NCBI GenBank assembly: GCA_019054805.1
Contig: JAHQIY010000028.1
Location: forward strand, 62,001 to 126,000
Length of the DNA stretch: 64,000 nucleotides
Direction of reading: 5' to 3'
Source: Brachionus manjavacas
Taxonomy: Eukaryota > Rotifera > Eurotatoria > Ploima > Brachionidae
The notes under the pieces are model-generated. The model saw nothing but the letters and a program-made list of their open reading frames with translations, was not told the DNA's origin and did no database searches. This document shows positions 12,617 through 28,180 of the stretch, piece after piece. Within the stretch, counting starts at the first letter, position 1. Every line of letters starts with the position of its first letter. A program made the position numbers and the translations under genes.

Positions 12617-12654
12617 AAAAAGTCAAGTCAAGTCTAAACTTGACTTGACTTTTT
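12617..12654. repeat. Perfect 17-bp inverted repeat made of AAGTC units
   Basis: Left arm 12617-12633 (AAAAAGTCAAGTCAAGT), loop CTAA (12634-12637) and exact reverse complement at 12638-12654. Related CAAGTC units occur at 12604, 12692, 13100 and again at 55.60-55.67 kb. It looks like the core or the joined ends of a small repetitive element. Confidence 0.8.
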
Positions 12655-12699
12655 TTAGTTTTTTCTTGATTTTTTTTATATGAGTAAAATGTCAAGTCT

Positions 12700-13450
12700 T
12701 AATTTTTTTTTATTTTTATCTGTACCGAGCTAGTGCTTCTTCAGAGTTTTAAAAAAATAAAAAATAAAAAAAATAAAGTTAAATAAAATAAAAAATAAAC
12801 AATGTTAGATAAAAAAAAAAGAAAATATAATAAAAATATAGTAAGACGGATTTAAATAAACGAAATAAAAAAAAAATTGAATTTTAATTTTTTATTTTAA
12901 TAGTTTTTTTTTATTTTTCAAAAGATTATTTTATAAATTTATAATTTTTTGGTTAACAAAATGATTCAATTAAAAATGTAAACGTTAAAGAGATTTTAGA
13001 GAAAAAAATTCTAAATTCAATTATTACACAAACTATAATTTAGTAAAATAAAATCAGACAAAACATCAACTCAAGTTACTTTTTAACTTTTTACTCAAAA
13101 AATAAAATCAAGTCAAGATTATCACTCTCTTTTTTATACTTAGAAAAGACTATTGAACACAGTTTTTCAACTTATATCTTCATTTTTCACTTAAAAAGAC
13201 ATTGTTCTAGTTCGTTGGTGTATTTATTTATCTTATTTTCTAGGTTCCCTTTTTTGTTGTAAAATGAAGAATGTAACTAGATCATCTGCGAAAAGCAGAG
13301 AGTATTCATTATTTGTTTTGTTTCTTTTTGGAATATCATTGATGAATATACTAAACAGAAGAGAACTAATTACTGAGCCTTGAGGGACACCTAAAAATGT
13401 TAGGTATTCTTAGCTCAGTTGGTCATTCAGTCTTAGTAATTTTATTAATT
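12700..13450 (-). mobile_element. Hairpin-tail non-LTR element, RT fragment
   Basis: Minus strand. A degenerate terminal hairpin lies at 12727-12738, then an A-rich 3' UTR. At about 13200-13445 the RT palm can be read with stops: Gly-Val-Pro-Gln-Gly region near 13375-13395, the LLFSIFIND-like region near 13330-13370, and the AFxADDL region near 13280-13300. 13260-13400 parallels 19870-20350 of another copy but lacks the insertion found there. Confidence 0.72.
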
Positions 13451-14509
13451 AAGAAATAAAAAAAATTCAGATAATTTATCTTTTTCAAGAATAAACTATG
13501 GAAATACATTTTGATAGATTTTGGCATAATATTAAAAGATTTTTTATAGTTATAGTTTAAAGTTTCAATTGCCTTTAATTTACTTCATTAATCCTCTAAA
13601 AGCTCGAAAAAAAAAATTAAAGAATAAAAAAGATATCGAGTCAACTCAAAAAACGAGAGTTTAAGTGATCAATCAGTAGTAAAACTTGGTCATGCAAGCT
13701 TTGTACAAGAAATTAAATTTGAAATTTGTATTTTTCTTTGATTATTATTTTCATTTCTAATAAAATTTTTCACACACGTTTCTAGCTCAATAATTATTTT
13801 ACAGATTTTTTAACTTTCAAATGACATTGCTACAGAATTATATTCTATCTTTACATCTTCCATTTAAATAAAAGACTAAAGAAAATCAAATTTTTTTTCA
13901 CAAATGTTAACTTAGATAAGCAGCTGAAAGAGAAAAAAATAAAAATTATGAATGCAGGCTTAAAACACGTCTTTGAATAAATGCTTGATTTTCATTAGTA
14001 CCAACTAGCGGCGGTGCAAACCTTGACTCGATCGAGTTGCAAGCTAAGCATTTGATATTTGAATTGAAAAAATAGCAAGCCAAGAAAAGACTTTTTGTGA
14101 ATTTTATTTTGCGCCAGCCGCCGACAAACTCTCTCCAAATCTTCGCTAGCTTATGCTGACTATTGCACAACAAAACGTACCTGAATGTAAATTTTGATCT
14201 GTTATCAACACTCAGCCTCTTTCAAATTCATCTAACTCACGCGTCAATCCAACCCAAATGTTCATGTATCCAAAGCAAATTCTGCTTCTCTTTTTTTTAT
14301 TCTAAATTTGCAGCAAATTATAGAAAAAATTTTAAGCAAGCAACACAGCGTCGTATATTTTATTATATAGCTTGCAAGTTGCAACAACCAGCTATTCAGT
14401 TGATTTTATACTTTGGTTTAAAGCTTTTTTTAGCATTTTTTTTCAAAATATAAAAACCACTCTGAATAGCGAATGTAAAAATTCCATTTTGTTTAGATAC
14501 AAGTAGTTT
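13451..14509. other. Intergenic upstream of the ATP synthase beta gene
   Basis: AT-rich apart from 13980-14280, which is richer and includes a CG-containing patch at 14110-14150. It may hold the promoter or 5' UTR of the ATP synthase gene. Open stretches here (13946-14173 minus, 14163-14453 plus) show no domain and are not called. Confidence 0.35.
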
Positions 14510-18471
<3,962 letters not shown>

Positions 18472-18771
18472 ATTGAATGCCAGCCTGCAGCTAAAAAATA
18501 ACACCAGAAAATGAGCAAAAAAAATTTGTTAAATTTTAATTTAAAAATAGACGTATCGTTTAAAAAATAGCGAAAATAACCAGCAATCTATCATCATAAA
18601 CACACAATGAACATTTCTAGATTATCTATCATTTTAATATATTTTAATTTAAACATTAAAAAAAGATTAACTTAAACTCTTTTTTGGAAAAAAAAAATAA
18701 AAAATTTAACTATTTCCAGAGTTTATTTGTTTGTGTTTTATTAATTAAAAAAATTTCATTTTGAGATAGGG
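18472..18771. other. 3' flank of the ATP synthase gene
   Basis: 3' UTR and downstream DNA; an AATAAAAAAT signal candidate is at about 18697. Nothing else is visible. Confidence 0.4.
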
Positions 18772-18912
18772 TCTAGTCGGTTAGGCGAACATTACGTTCA
18801 CATAATTTTTTGTTCACGTATAAGTGAACAAAATAATTTTTAAAATTTTAAATTCTGAAAATATGTGAACAAAATATAAATTATGTGAACATTGAAAACA
18901 TGATATTTATTG
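18772..18912. mobile_element. One end of a MITE-like element with GTTCAC/GTGAAC motifs
   Basis: It starts GGGTCTAGTCGGTTAGG (18778-18784 onward), the same terminus as the complete element at 51.8-52.4 kb. Then come six or so copies of GTTCAC or its complement GTGAAC within 120 bp. The opposite terminus is not present, so this is a truncated copy. Confidence 0.65.
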
Positions 18913-18974
18913 AATAAAATTCGGAGCTGATAATATTTTTACGAAAAAAGGTTTATTCAAAAAATTAAAGTTAT

Positions 18975-20520
18975 TTATTTTATTTATTTATTTATTTGTT
19001 TTCTGGACCGAGCTAAAGCTCCTTCAGAATAAATTAAAAATAAAATTAAAGTTAATAAAATTAGATAAAAAAAAGAATCAAAATAGAGTAAATAAGCTAA
19101 AAAAATGAAAGTTGAAAAGACATAAATTGCAAAAGATTGTTACATGTGGCACATGTTTAAATAGTTCAAGTTTCAGGAAAAAAAGAAGAAATAGTAAGGT
19201 AGCAATTACACAATGGAGTTGGGTATTCAACATATCTTGATTCGAAACCTTCTTTGTATTCCTTCACCAGTCTTTCAACCAATGGAATAGAATGAGTCAG
19301 TCCTGTTCCAACATATCTCTCACTCAACTCAAAAAGTCGATTAATATATGCTTACTAAAAGCCTCATGATGCACGATGTTGGAGGGAGTATCATATTTTA
19401 ACTTAAGGATAGATCTGCCTGCTGTATTCTGAACCTCTTGTAGTTTTTTGATATTATTTTCTGAAAATGAATTCAAGCAAGGAAAAGAATAGTCTAAAAT
19501 CGATCCGACTAAAGATTTATATAAATTTCTTAATCAATAGTGTATGTTGAATCAGACCCAAATTTTTGTTTGAAAGTATCTTAATAATATTTAGACTTCT
19601 ATTGCAGCGTTCTTTAATTTCGTCTAGCAGAATATTAAAATTTAACTTGGAATCATATTTAATACCAAGAAAATTGATTTCTTTTTGGCTCACAATTCTA
19701 TTTTCATAAATTTTTAAGTCAACATTATCACTCTCTTTTTTATACTTAGAAAAGACAATTGAACACAGTTTTTCAACTGATATCTTCATTTTCCACTTAA
19801 TTAGCCATTGTTTTAGTTCGTTGGTGTATTTTTTTACCCATTTTTTTTAGGTTCCCTTTTTTGTTGTAAAATGAAGAATGTAAATAGATCACCTGCCAAA
19901 AGCAGAGAGTATTCATTATTTGTTTTGTTTCTTTATTATTTATTTATTTATTTATTTATTTGTATATCTGTACCGAGCTAGAGCTCCTTCAGATTAAAAA
20001 AAAAAAAAAAAAAAAAAAAAATAAATAAAAAATTAAAATAAAGTTAAATAAAATAAAATAAAAATAAAAAGTAAGAAAAAAATAAAGTTAAAATAATATA
20101 ACTTAAAAAGTAGATAAATATTAAAATTAAAATTAGATAAATTTTGATAGAGAGTAACAGAATACATATTTTAATTATTTGATGATTCAGGAAAAAAAGA
20201 AGAAATAGTAAGGTAGCAATTACACAATGGAGTTGGGTACTCGATGTATCTTGATTCGAAACCTCTGTTATATTCTTCTGTTTCTTTTTGGGATGTCATT
20301 AATATATATACTAAATAAAAGAGGACTAATTACTGAGCCTTGAGGGACACCTGCAGTTATTTGATATTCTTCGCTCAGATGATCATTCACATTTACCTTA
20401 AATGTCCTACTATCTAAAAAGGATCTAATCCAGTTAGTCAAGTAATGAGGTGGAATCATTTTAATCAATTTAAAAAGTAGATCTTCATGCCAAACCCTAT
20501 CAAGTCATTTAATTTTCATT
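18975..20520 (-). mobile_element. Hairpin-tail Jockey/I-like non-LTR element, interrupted by a younger copy
   Basis: Minus strand, 3' end first in plus coordinates: (AAATA)n tail, hairpin GAGCTTTAGCTC (19010-19021), A-rich 3' UTR, RT C-terminus (FLGIKYDSKLNF at about 19650) and palm (ITAGVPQGSVISPLLFSIY at about 20290-20365), ending near 20515 where homology stops (5' truncation). A 344-bp copy of the same family sits inside it at 19935-20278. The coding part is broken by stops and shifts. Confidence 0.85.
19935..20278 (-). mobile_element. Nested 344-bp hairpin-tail copy with 9-bp target duplication
   Basis: Has the tail and hairpin GAGCTCTAGCTC (19975-19986), A-rich 3' UTR and a short piece of the conserved 3' UTR block (20190-20270), and no coding part. 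It is flanked by TGTTTCTTT at 19926-19934 and 20279-20287. The homologous copy at 13.3 kb has the uninterrupted site, which confirms the boundaries. Confidence 0.88.
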
Positions 20521-20699
20521 TTAAACTCCAAAAAAGCTGAATCGATAAATATCATTGAATCCAATACTCAACTGTGCGATTTCATTAGCTCAATAATTAT
20601 CAGCACTTCGAGCGCTTTTGTTAATTCAGTAATGGTCAGAAAACAATTAATTGATGAAGTAGACATTATCGTAGTTTCAAAAGCAAAATCGGCGAAAAT

Positions 20700-21375
20700 T
20701 TTAAGGACTGGTTTTATTGATGCACATGGTACTAAAAGAGATCAAATATTAGCACCGACCCGGCTAACTACCATCCAATTAGTTTTACAAGTAGCTTAGG
20801 AAAAATTTTAGAAAGAAAAATCAATAAAAGGCTTTACACCTTTCTAGAATTTTATTTACTTTAATTTTATTTTTATTTTATTTTTATATTTTATTTTTAA
20901 CTTATTCTGAAGGAGCTTTAGCTCGGTACAGAAAACAAATAAATAAATAAAAAATAGAATATAAAGGTTTAATTAGTTAGGATCAATCTGGTTTCAGGCA
21001 GCATCCCAGAACTTCCGATAATCTTGTTTTCCTAAAACAAAAGGTATCGGAAACACTAACAAGGAAAAAAAAAACTTGTACTCTTTTTTTTGATATTTAT
21101 AAAGCCTGTAAATATCGGTATCATTTATAAACTTATTAAATTTTATTTAATTTCGACCTATAAAAGCTAGTACATTATTTATAAAAAGTCCAGCTCAATA
21201 AATAAAAAAATAGACTTAAAAATATTTGGGGACTTCATCTTAAAAGAAGTCAGTCCGAGATATCTTGGGATCACTTTAGACACAAATCTCACCTTTTCTT
21301 AGCATAAAGATTAAATAAAATAAAGATGCACCCGAAAATTGAATATGTTATGAACGTTAAGTTACGGAAATTATG
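20700..21375 (+). mobile_element. Plus-strand Jockey/I-like RT remnant with a nested 104-bp copy
   Basis: RT pieces in order: PANYHPISFTSSLGKILE (about 20755-20810), DQSGFRQHPRTSDNLVFLKQ (about 20980-21040), KKKTCTLFFDIYKAC (about 21065-21110), then after a deletion PRYLGITLDTNLTFS (about 21255-21300). Between the first two sits a separate insertion at 20851-20954 with hairpin GAGCTTTAGCTC (20913-20924), flanked by TAGAAT (20845-20850 and 20955-20960). Without it the RT reads through the gap. Confidence 0.82.
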
Positions 21376-21404
21376 ATCTACCTGTAAAAACAAATTGATA
21401 TTTA

Positions 21405-24160
21405 TTTATTTTATTTAATAAATAATTTGAGGTAAACCTCAGGCCACACAGAATGGAACTAAGTCCTTCTATTCAGCATAGCGATTGAAAAAAATAAATA
21501 TCAAGAAATTACAAAATTGAGTAAAATACATTTAAAATAAGTAAAAAATATTGACAGATATTGTTTAAATAATTAGAGTTTTTACGGATAAAAAGATCAT
21601 TTAATAAAAGAAAAAAAGGAAAAAAAAATAAAAAAAAAATTTTGATTTGGCATTTTTAAAAGGTTAGCTATTATTCTTTTGACTTAACACGTTCTTAAAT
21701 TCTTCATAAAGTGAGCGAAATTTTGGGTTTAATTCGGACGAATTAGTTGAAAAGCATTCCAAGTCTTTGGTTAGTTGCTGATGTTCTACTCGCTTCAAGA
21801 GGAATTTGTCTAAAAGTAGTTTTGTTCTAGTTTCAATCATATCAATTTATAAATTATTGTGGATGTTTGTAATTCTCGTCTTCAGTGGGAAAATCTTGAT
21901 GTGTCTCATAATTCGGTTTTGCATTTTTTGTAGATCATCGGTAATTTTTTGAGTCAAGCTTGAAAGAGGAATAAAAGCGTAGTCAAATTGTGAGCGGATA
22001 AAATTTCTAAATATGATTTTGCTTAGGGGAATTGAATTAGAGAGTTTTAGTCCTTTTATCCTCCGAATAAGATTGATTTTTGACATGACTTTTTGCTTAG
22101 ACTTTTTTTTTTTTAAGTTTCAAGGTTAATCAACAGGCTAGTGCCCTTATCTATTGAAAAGACTGATTAACTCTTCATTTATTTTAAATTTTGTTTCATA
22201 GTTGTGTCTGTAGCCAGCTGTAGTGAAAACCGAGAGGAAAGTTTTGTTGATGTTTATGACAAGTCCCCATTTTTTGCAGTAATTTTTTAATTCGAAGAAT
22301 GCTTAGGTTTAGTGTCTTTTCAGTTACTCTTAGAGATTTGTGTGAATACCAAATACATAAGCCATCTTTGGAAAGACACTAGCAATGTCACTAAAAAACA
22401 GTGAAAAAAGAGTAGGTGATAAGCAGCTTCCCTGTGGAACTCCAGTTGAGATTTCGAATTCTTTTGAAAGTTTATTGTTTACTGAAACTAGGAATTGTCT
22501 TTTAGCCAGGTATTGTCTTATCCATTCGAACAGGTACCAATTTAATCCTAATATTCTAAGTTTGAAAAGAATTCCACTACGGGATGTTTTATCAAAAGCC
22601 TTTTCTTGGTCGAAAAAATTGAACTTGTGTATTCTTTTTTGCTGAAACCAATGATTATTGATTGACGAGGCGAAATATTTGATCTTGAGTGCTCATGCTC
22701 TTCCTAAATCCAGATTGACACTGTGGAAGTAATCCTTTGGTTTCGATCCAGTTTTGAAGTTTGCAATTAATAATTTTTCCCAATAGTTTAAAGATGCAAC
22801 TTATTAAGGAGATTGCCCTTTATGAATTCAAATTTTCTGGTGGTTTGTCCTTTTTTGGAATCATGATTATTTTAGATATTTTTATAACTGGGAAGGAATA
22901 TGGCCAATTTTGATTGTGGCGTTGAAGAGGTTAAAAATGCGTTTAAGAAATTTGTGAGGACAATTTTCTAAAATTCTATTGCTTACCATGTCGATTATTT
23001 ATTTTATTTATTTGTTTGTTTTCTGTACCGAGCTAAAGCTCCTTCAGAATAAATTAAAAATAAAATAAAAAAATAAAATAAAAATAAAATTAAAGTTAAT
23101 AAAATTAGATAAAAAAAAAAGAATCAAAATAGAGTAAATGTCGATACCAGGAGCTGATTTTAAATTGGTTGAGTTAAGGGCATTGAAAAATTCGCATCTG
23201 TATATTAAGGCTTCATTAATTGCTTGCGGTAAAGTGATGTAAGTATTCGGTATTTCGATTTTAGGGTCGCCGTTGAAGATTTTGTTTAGATTTGTCCAGA
23301 TAGCGTTCGCTATTTTCAAGTCGTCCTCTAAAAAAGTGCCATTATCGCTTTTGATTTTTAAAGTTATCTCTGCCGCCTCCTAGCAAGTATTCTCAAATTC
23401 TTTCAAGGCTTTCCAACATTTGGACTCGTTTTGATTGAATTTAATTAGATCTTTGATCTGAACATCTAATTTTTTGCTTTTATTCGTGCTAGTTGGTTTT
23501 TTATTCGGCTGTTTAATAAGTTGAAAAGCTTATTTAGTACAGGTGATGGGGTCTTGTGTTTCAATCTTTAGATTTGATGTTTTAATTTTTTTTCTTTTAC
23601 TAAATGCTTAGGAATTGGCTTCGCACAGATTGCTTTACATTTGAATGTGGTCGTTTGAGTACAATCTTCTAATGTCGAGTTGATTGTGTTAATAATATCT
23701 GCAAATTCAAGGTCAATATCACTACTACTATTAGAAAGGTCATCTTCGATCGAAAATTGCTCAAATGGTTTTTGAACTTTAGCCAATCTATTTTTTTGAA
23801 TTTGAACTCTTTGGATTCTGCGAAAATATTGTCAAAGGTTGTGATAGTAAGTTGATAGTCACTTATTTGATTATCTGAAACTGTATGTGAGTTAAAAAAA
23901 TAACGCATAGAATTAGAGCAAATTGAGAGGTCCAGAACGTTTTTGCCAGGATTAAATGTATTTTTTCTAAAACTTCGCCTTTTGGGTCGGTTGACTGACA
24001 GTGCCGCATTGAGTTTTTTGCGTTGAAATCACCAATTATAATAAAATTTTTGAATTTTTTGGACAGGTGCACGAAGAGCTCTAAATTGAGCCGGGTGCAT
24101 GGACTGATGTAAAACGAAAAAATAGATAATTTGTTGTTATTTTTTAGTTCCATTTCTAAC
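21405..24160 (-). mobile_element. Jockey/I-like non-LTR element with endonuclease and RT, dead
   Basis: Minus strand. An APE endonuclease piece (IIIGDFNAKNSMRHC, about 24010-24060), linker, RT finger/palm with stops (SAPGID about 23150, AFDKTSRSGILFKLRILG about 22560-22610, STGVPQGSCLSPTLFSLFF about 22400-22455), RT C-terminus (FRNFIRSQFDYAFIPLSSL about 21940-22000, then LYEEFKNVL about 21690-21720), and a 3' end with hairpin TGAGGTTTACCTCA (21428-21441) before an AT-rich tail. YADD has decayed. A younger element sits at 22996-23137. This family is distinct from the GAGC-hairpin family. Confidence 0.85.
22996..23137 (-). mobile_element. Nested 142-bp hairpin-tail copy with 8-bp target duplication
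   Basis: Only the 3' terminal ~140 bp of the GAGC-hairpin family (hairpin 23030-23041), flanked by ATGTCGAT at 22988-22995 and 23138-23145. Removing it and one target copy joins the host RT frame exactly (SAPGID + MVSNRILENCPHKF), which proves both borders. Confidence 0.93.
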
Positions 24161-24192
24161 CCAATTCATTTTCATGAATCAGATGGACTTAA

Positions 24193-25037
24193 TAATTAAT
24201 ATAAAGGAAAATCATTTTTAAATAGATACATTAATATTGATTATAAAGACTTATATTCGAAATTAAATAAGTTTTTAATATAAATAAATGAAAAATTATT
24301 TTTATAAAGAAAAAAATACTAAATTAAAGATAATACTATTTTGTTAAATAATTTCATAAAGTGAGTAAATGAAAAAAATGTTTTTATAAAGTAAATAATA
24401 TTTATCTAAATAGCCAATTTAATCTCTTGTTAATGCACCAGTATTTGATTTTGCTGGTCTACCTCGTCTTTTAATATGAATAAATTCTCTTTCATTTTCT
24501 CCAAATGGATGATTTGTTAACTTACAAAAAGCAATATAATGCTTACATATAGCATATTCTAAAAAATGCATACAACTACAATATTTTGGGAAAATTTGTA
24601 TGTGATATTTGTATGTATTGTTATAAAATCTGTAACCAGTATTCAAATCATGATTTGTTTGATAAGCTTTGGATTTTGGTATTGCAATATTAATGTATTC
24701 ACTCACATCTCTTCACCAACGTTTTCAATTAGAGTTAACCATTTAGAATTACTTGAGCCACTTGATGAATTGGATGAATCATCAAAATTTTCCATTATTT
24801 ATTTTTTGAATGTAATTTTTTAGAAATCAAATGAAATTGCTTTAACAAAAAATGAATCCTTTTATAATGCTCATAACTTTCTTTAGAAAAAATTAAAACT
24901 CTTTAGGATTCTATCCTTCTCTTTATGTTTGTATTTTTTTCTTTAAGTTAGTATTTTTTTTCTATAAATAAATATTAATTCCTTTAAGCTTTATAACTTA
25001 TTCTATAGTAAAATATTTTTTGTCTTTATATTAATTA
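24193..25037 (-). mobile_element. Possible MULE-derived short element
   Basis: It surrounds the SWIM-finger reading frames. TAATTAATATAAAG at 24193-24206 has its exact complement at 25024-25037, a possible inverted terminus. This is weak evidence because the sequence is AT-rich, and no clear 9-bp target duplication is seen. Confidence 0.4.
24419..24795 (-). pseudogene. MULE transposase remnant: acidic N-terminus joined to SWIM finger and AT-hook
   Basis: ATG at 24795 opens an acidic, Ser-rich segment (MENFDDSSNSSSGSSNS...) that stops at about 24705. In another frame, 24706-24419 encodes a SWIM zinc finger (CSCMHFLEYAICKH, CxC...CxH) and an AT-hook (RRGRPAK). SWIM fingers and basic RGRP tails are typical of the C-terminus of Mutator-like transposases. 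The DDE core is missing. GTGAGT at the junction (24701-24706 on minus) could be a donor, so a spliced product is possible. Either way it is a non-autonomous derivative. Confidence 0.6.
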
Positions 25038-25317
25038 GGGAGCCAATCAGATGATTTGTTATGTCAACAACTGATCCAATCAAAGAATTTTTTATTCAAT
25101 TTGCTGCACCACCTCCTTTGCGGTTGAGTCTGTCGGAACGAAATATGGTGAAATTAGTTATTTAAAGGGTATTTTTAGGCTTCAAAAAAGTTTCATTTAA
25201 ACTGATAATGTCAGGATTTGTAATATCAATTTAATTTTGAAGCTGACTTGATTTGATTCACTTGCTATTGATTGAATGTTTAAGTGAAGAATTTTTAGCT
25301 TACTATTTATCATTGAT

Positions 25318-25545
25318 TCAATACAGTACCATGCCTTGAGAATCATCAATAAAGCACCCATTTGCTGTTCAAACACAGAACTTCACCGAAACTTAAAAAT
25401 TGCGAAAATTGTAGAACGCATCAACAATCTCCACTCACGTTACTTGATTAAGGCTCTAAATAACAACGAGTTGATCGATGAAATATTTGACAATTTAAAT
25501 CAATTAGAAGCTCACTTTGAAGTATATAGTCTTTTCAACTAGACT
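25318..25545 (+). mobile_element. C-terminal tip of a Jockey-like RT
   Basis: 25336-25542 reads MRIINKAPICCSNTELH... and HSRYLIKALNNNELI, the usual final segment of Jockey-clade ORF2, and ends with a natural stop. No upstream RT, so it is a 5'-truncated insertion; the ATG is incidental. Confidence 0.6.
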
Positions 25546-25679
25546 ACATTTTTTTTTATTTTATTCAATTTTTTCTACTTTGTTTAAGTTGTAAAAAAAA
25601 CAAAAATTTTTTTTCTTTTTTCTCTAGTTTTATAATATTATTCTAAATGGTGGATGTAAGGGTAAAAGCTCGAATCCCA

Positions 25680-26840
25680 AAAAATTTTCTGAAATAAATA
25701 ATCTAAACTTATTAAAACTGAAGCCCCTCTATATGAATGGGTAAAAAATTTTCTAAATATTCGTAAGTTCTTTGTAAATCCCAATAACTTTGAGTCTGAT
25801 CATGTTAATATTGAGACCGGTGTCCCTCAGGGTTCGGTAATTAGTTCTCTTCTTTTTTCAATTTTTATCAACGATAAACCTAAACAAACCTCAAAAAATA
25901 CCTCATACTCTCTCTTGCTTGCTGATGAAATAGTCACCTTTTTCATTTTCAAAAAAATATGGAAACATTTCTTAGCAGGTAAAAAGTTACCAAAAAAAAT
26001 TGAAATTTAGTTAAAAAAATGGAGGCTTAAGATGTCTCCTGAAAAATGCAATTATACAATTTTTCAGGGAATCCCTCCAAAAAAACAAAAGCTAAATTTT
26101 AGTCTTTTCGATAAGGAAATTCTATTTAGTGACTGTCCAATCTTCCTTGGGTAAAAATTTGACAAAAACTTATGCTTTAAATCACATATTGAATTTATTC
26201 GATCTAGATGTCAAGACAGGATAAATATAATTAAAATCCTTCCACACAAATCTTGGAATTTAAATAAAGAAACTCTATCGAGTATTTATAATGCTCTAAT
26301 AGGGTCTTTAATTGATTACAGCTTCTTCATATTTAGATTAGCTTCACATACTAATTTTCATAAATTAAAAGTACTCCAAAATATATCCTATAAGGCGATT
26401 TATCACCTCCCATATGAAACACCCTCAGAAATCTTCTTATTTCTTGAAAATCAAAAAATTGACACAATCAAAATCAGGTTTAACAAAATCTTTACAAGAA
26501 CTGTTTAAAACTGTTTTCTCTTCAAAAACGAGTTAATTGGACTCATAAAAGGACTTTTAGGATTTTTTTGTTTAGAGCTCAAGAGATCCTGAAAAAAAGT
26601 CTCCCTTATCAATTTCTGTCCATGAATTTCCACGGGAGTGACTTGCATCAGCCAAATCTTTCAAATTGTCTAGAGGCTTCTCTTTCTTGATATTCCCATT
26701 TAACTATTTATTTTTTAAATATTGTGAACCCAATTTTTTAATACCTTATATCTATTTCACTTTCTTTTGATATACGAACAATAGCTAAAGGAGTTTCATT
26801 ACTCAAAGTCTATTTAAATAATAAATAAACAATTAAAAAA
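25680..26840 (+). mobile_element. Jockey/I-like RT, one frame with few stops, GAGT-hairpin family
   Basis: From about 25700 the plus strand reads EAPLYEWVKNFLNIRKFFV, ETGVPQGSVISSLLFSIF, SYSLLLADEIVTFFIF, WRLKMSPEKCNYTIF, IIKILPHKSWNL and SLIDYSFFIFRLAS, with only a few in-frame stops. The YADD box is LADE, so this copy is catalytically dead. It ends with hairpin GAGTTTCATTACTC (26792-26805) and an AAATAATAAATAAACA tail. Confidence 0.82.
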
Positions 26841-26845
26841 AAAAA

Positions 26846-28180
26846 GTTTAATTTTTAGAATTTTTTACTCAAAGTCAAAGTAAAAAAATCAGAAGCTTAA
26901 CTGACTCTTGACCAATTCTGGAATTATTTAAATTAAAAATCTAACATAAATATATCTTATTTTTAAATAAGAAAATATTTGTCTTCAAAAGATTAGTTAG
27001 AAATTTACTTTAAATAATTGGAAAATTGTCAATCAATTCTCAGAAACTCAATGGATATAGTTTGCTTAACAGACAATAAATTGAAAGAACTTGATACTCG
27101 GAAAATATCCTAATAAAAAACACGATAGGTATTAGTATATACTCACAGACAAAACCATTGTATAGTGCTATCAATCTGGAATTTGTTTCTCAAATTTATA
27201 TGAAACATAAATTATTTTTTCTGGGACAAATTTTGAACAATGATTTGAGCAGGAAACTCTTTTTGGAGATTAAGAAAATGCCTTTAATTACTTCGAGAAA
27301 TGATACTTCGTTTGGCAGACAATTGGGAACATTGGAACAAAAGATTAGTGTTGAATGTCTAATATGAAAAAAAAATCTTAATTGAATTTATAAATGAGCT
27401 GTTTTTATTTTCTTGGTAAAATTGTAATTTGTATTTTTGTGTTTCCTTTTCACGTGCCAAAACAGAGGCTTAATTGACTCAGTTAAGTTTTTTGTTCATA
27501 AAATTAGAATTGCATTAGATAGTAATTAAACTTTTTACTTTTATTATGAATACTTGAATCTTTTACTTAAGCCTGCAGTTTCTTAATTATTTAAATCTTT
27601 TTCTCTTTTTGTCCCTCTTGTATGAAATCTGACTTTAAAATTTTTATAAAATTTTAAATGGATTAATTATCTGTGGAACTTAATGCGATTTTATCAGATT
27701 TTTTTTTGATTTTTTGATTTTCTTTGTAAAATTGTAATTTGTATTTTTTTGTTTCCTATGAGGCTTAACATTTTTTTTAAAATAAATAATATAAATAATA
27801 ATCCAATAATTTGTCAAGGTAAGGTTCAAAACCCAGGCAATTGAGTTTTAAATTTTCATTTAAAAAATGACGTCTTAAGCTTTTTCTTTTCAAAAGTTAT
27901 GATTAAAAATGTGAAAACATTTTTGTGTAAAGTTTAGATGACTTGGTATTGCTCATTCAGATAGAAAAAATAAACTGAAGTTAGGAATGATAGACGGGTT
28001 AATTGTATTCAGCTCAGCTTTTTTATTAAGTTATTAATATTTACATTAAAAATTTAAATTTCAAAATTAAAAATTTTTTGAATCATTATTAAATCATTAA
28101 AATAAATTTTTATTGTAATATATTTTTTTCAGATTTTTAGCATTTGGGATTCGGTTATGCTTGGCTATCTTAGAATTTTT
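26846..28180. other. Unassigned AT-rich DNA
   Basis: Nothing firm. The open frame 27158-27367 (SQIYMKHKLFFLGQILNN...) is less AT-biased than chance and may be an element fragment. A ~40-bp segment around GTAAAATTGTAATTTGTATT is repeated at 27417 and 27725. Confidence 0.35.

Noticed and set aside
13946-14173. 75-codon minus-strand frame in a GC-richer patch upstream of ATP synthase beta
   Set aside because: No domain, no ATG context of note; more likely promoter/5' UTR DNA or an old repeat.
22385-22645. 86-codon plus-strand frame
   Set aside because: Antisense to the RT palm (GVPQGS block) of the minus-strand element at 21.4-24.2 kb.
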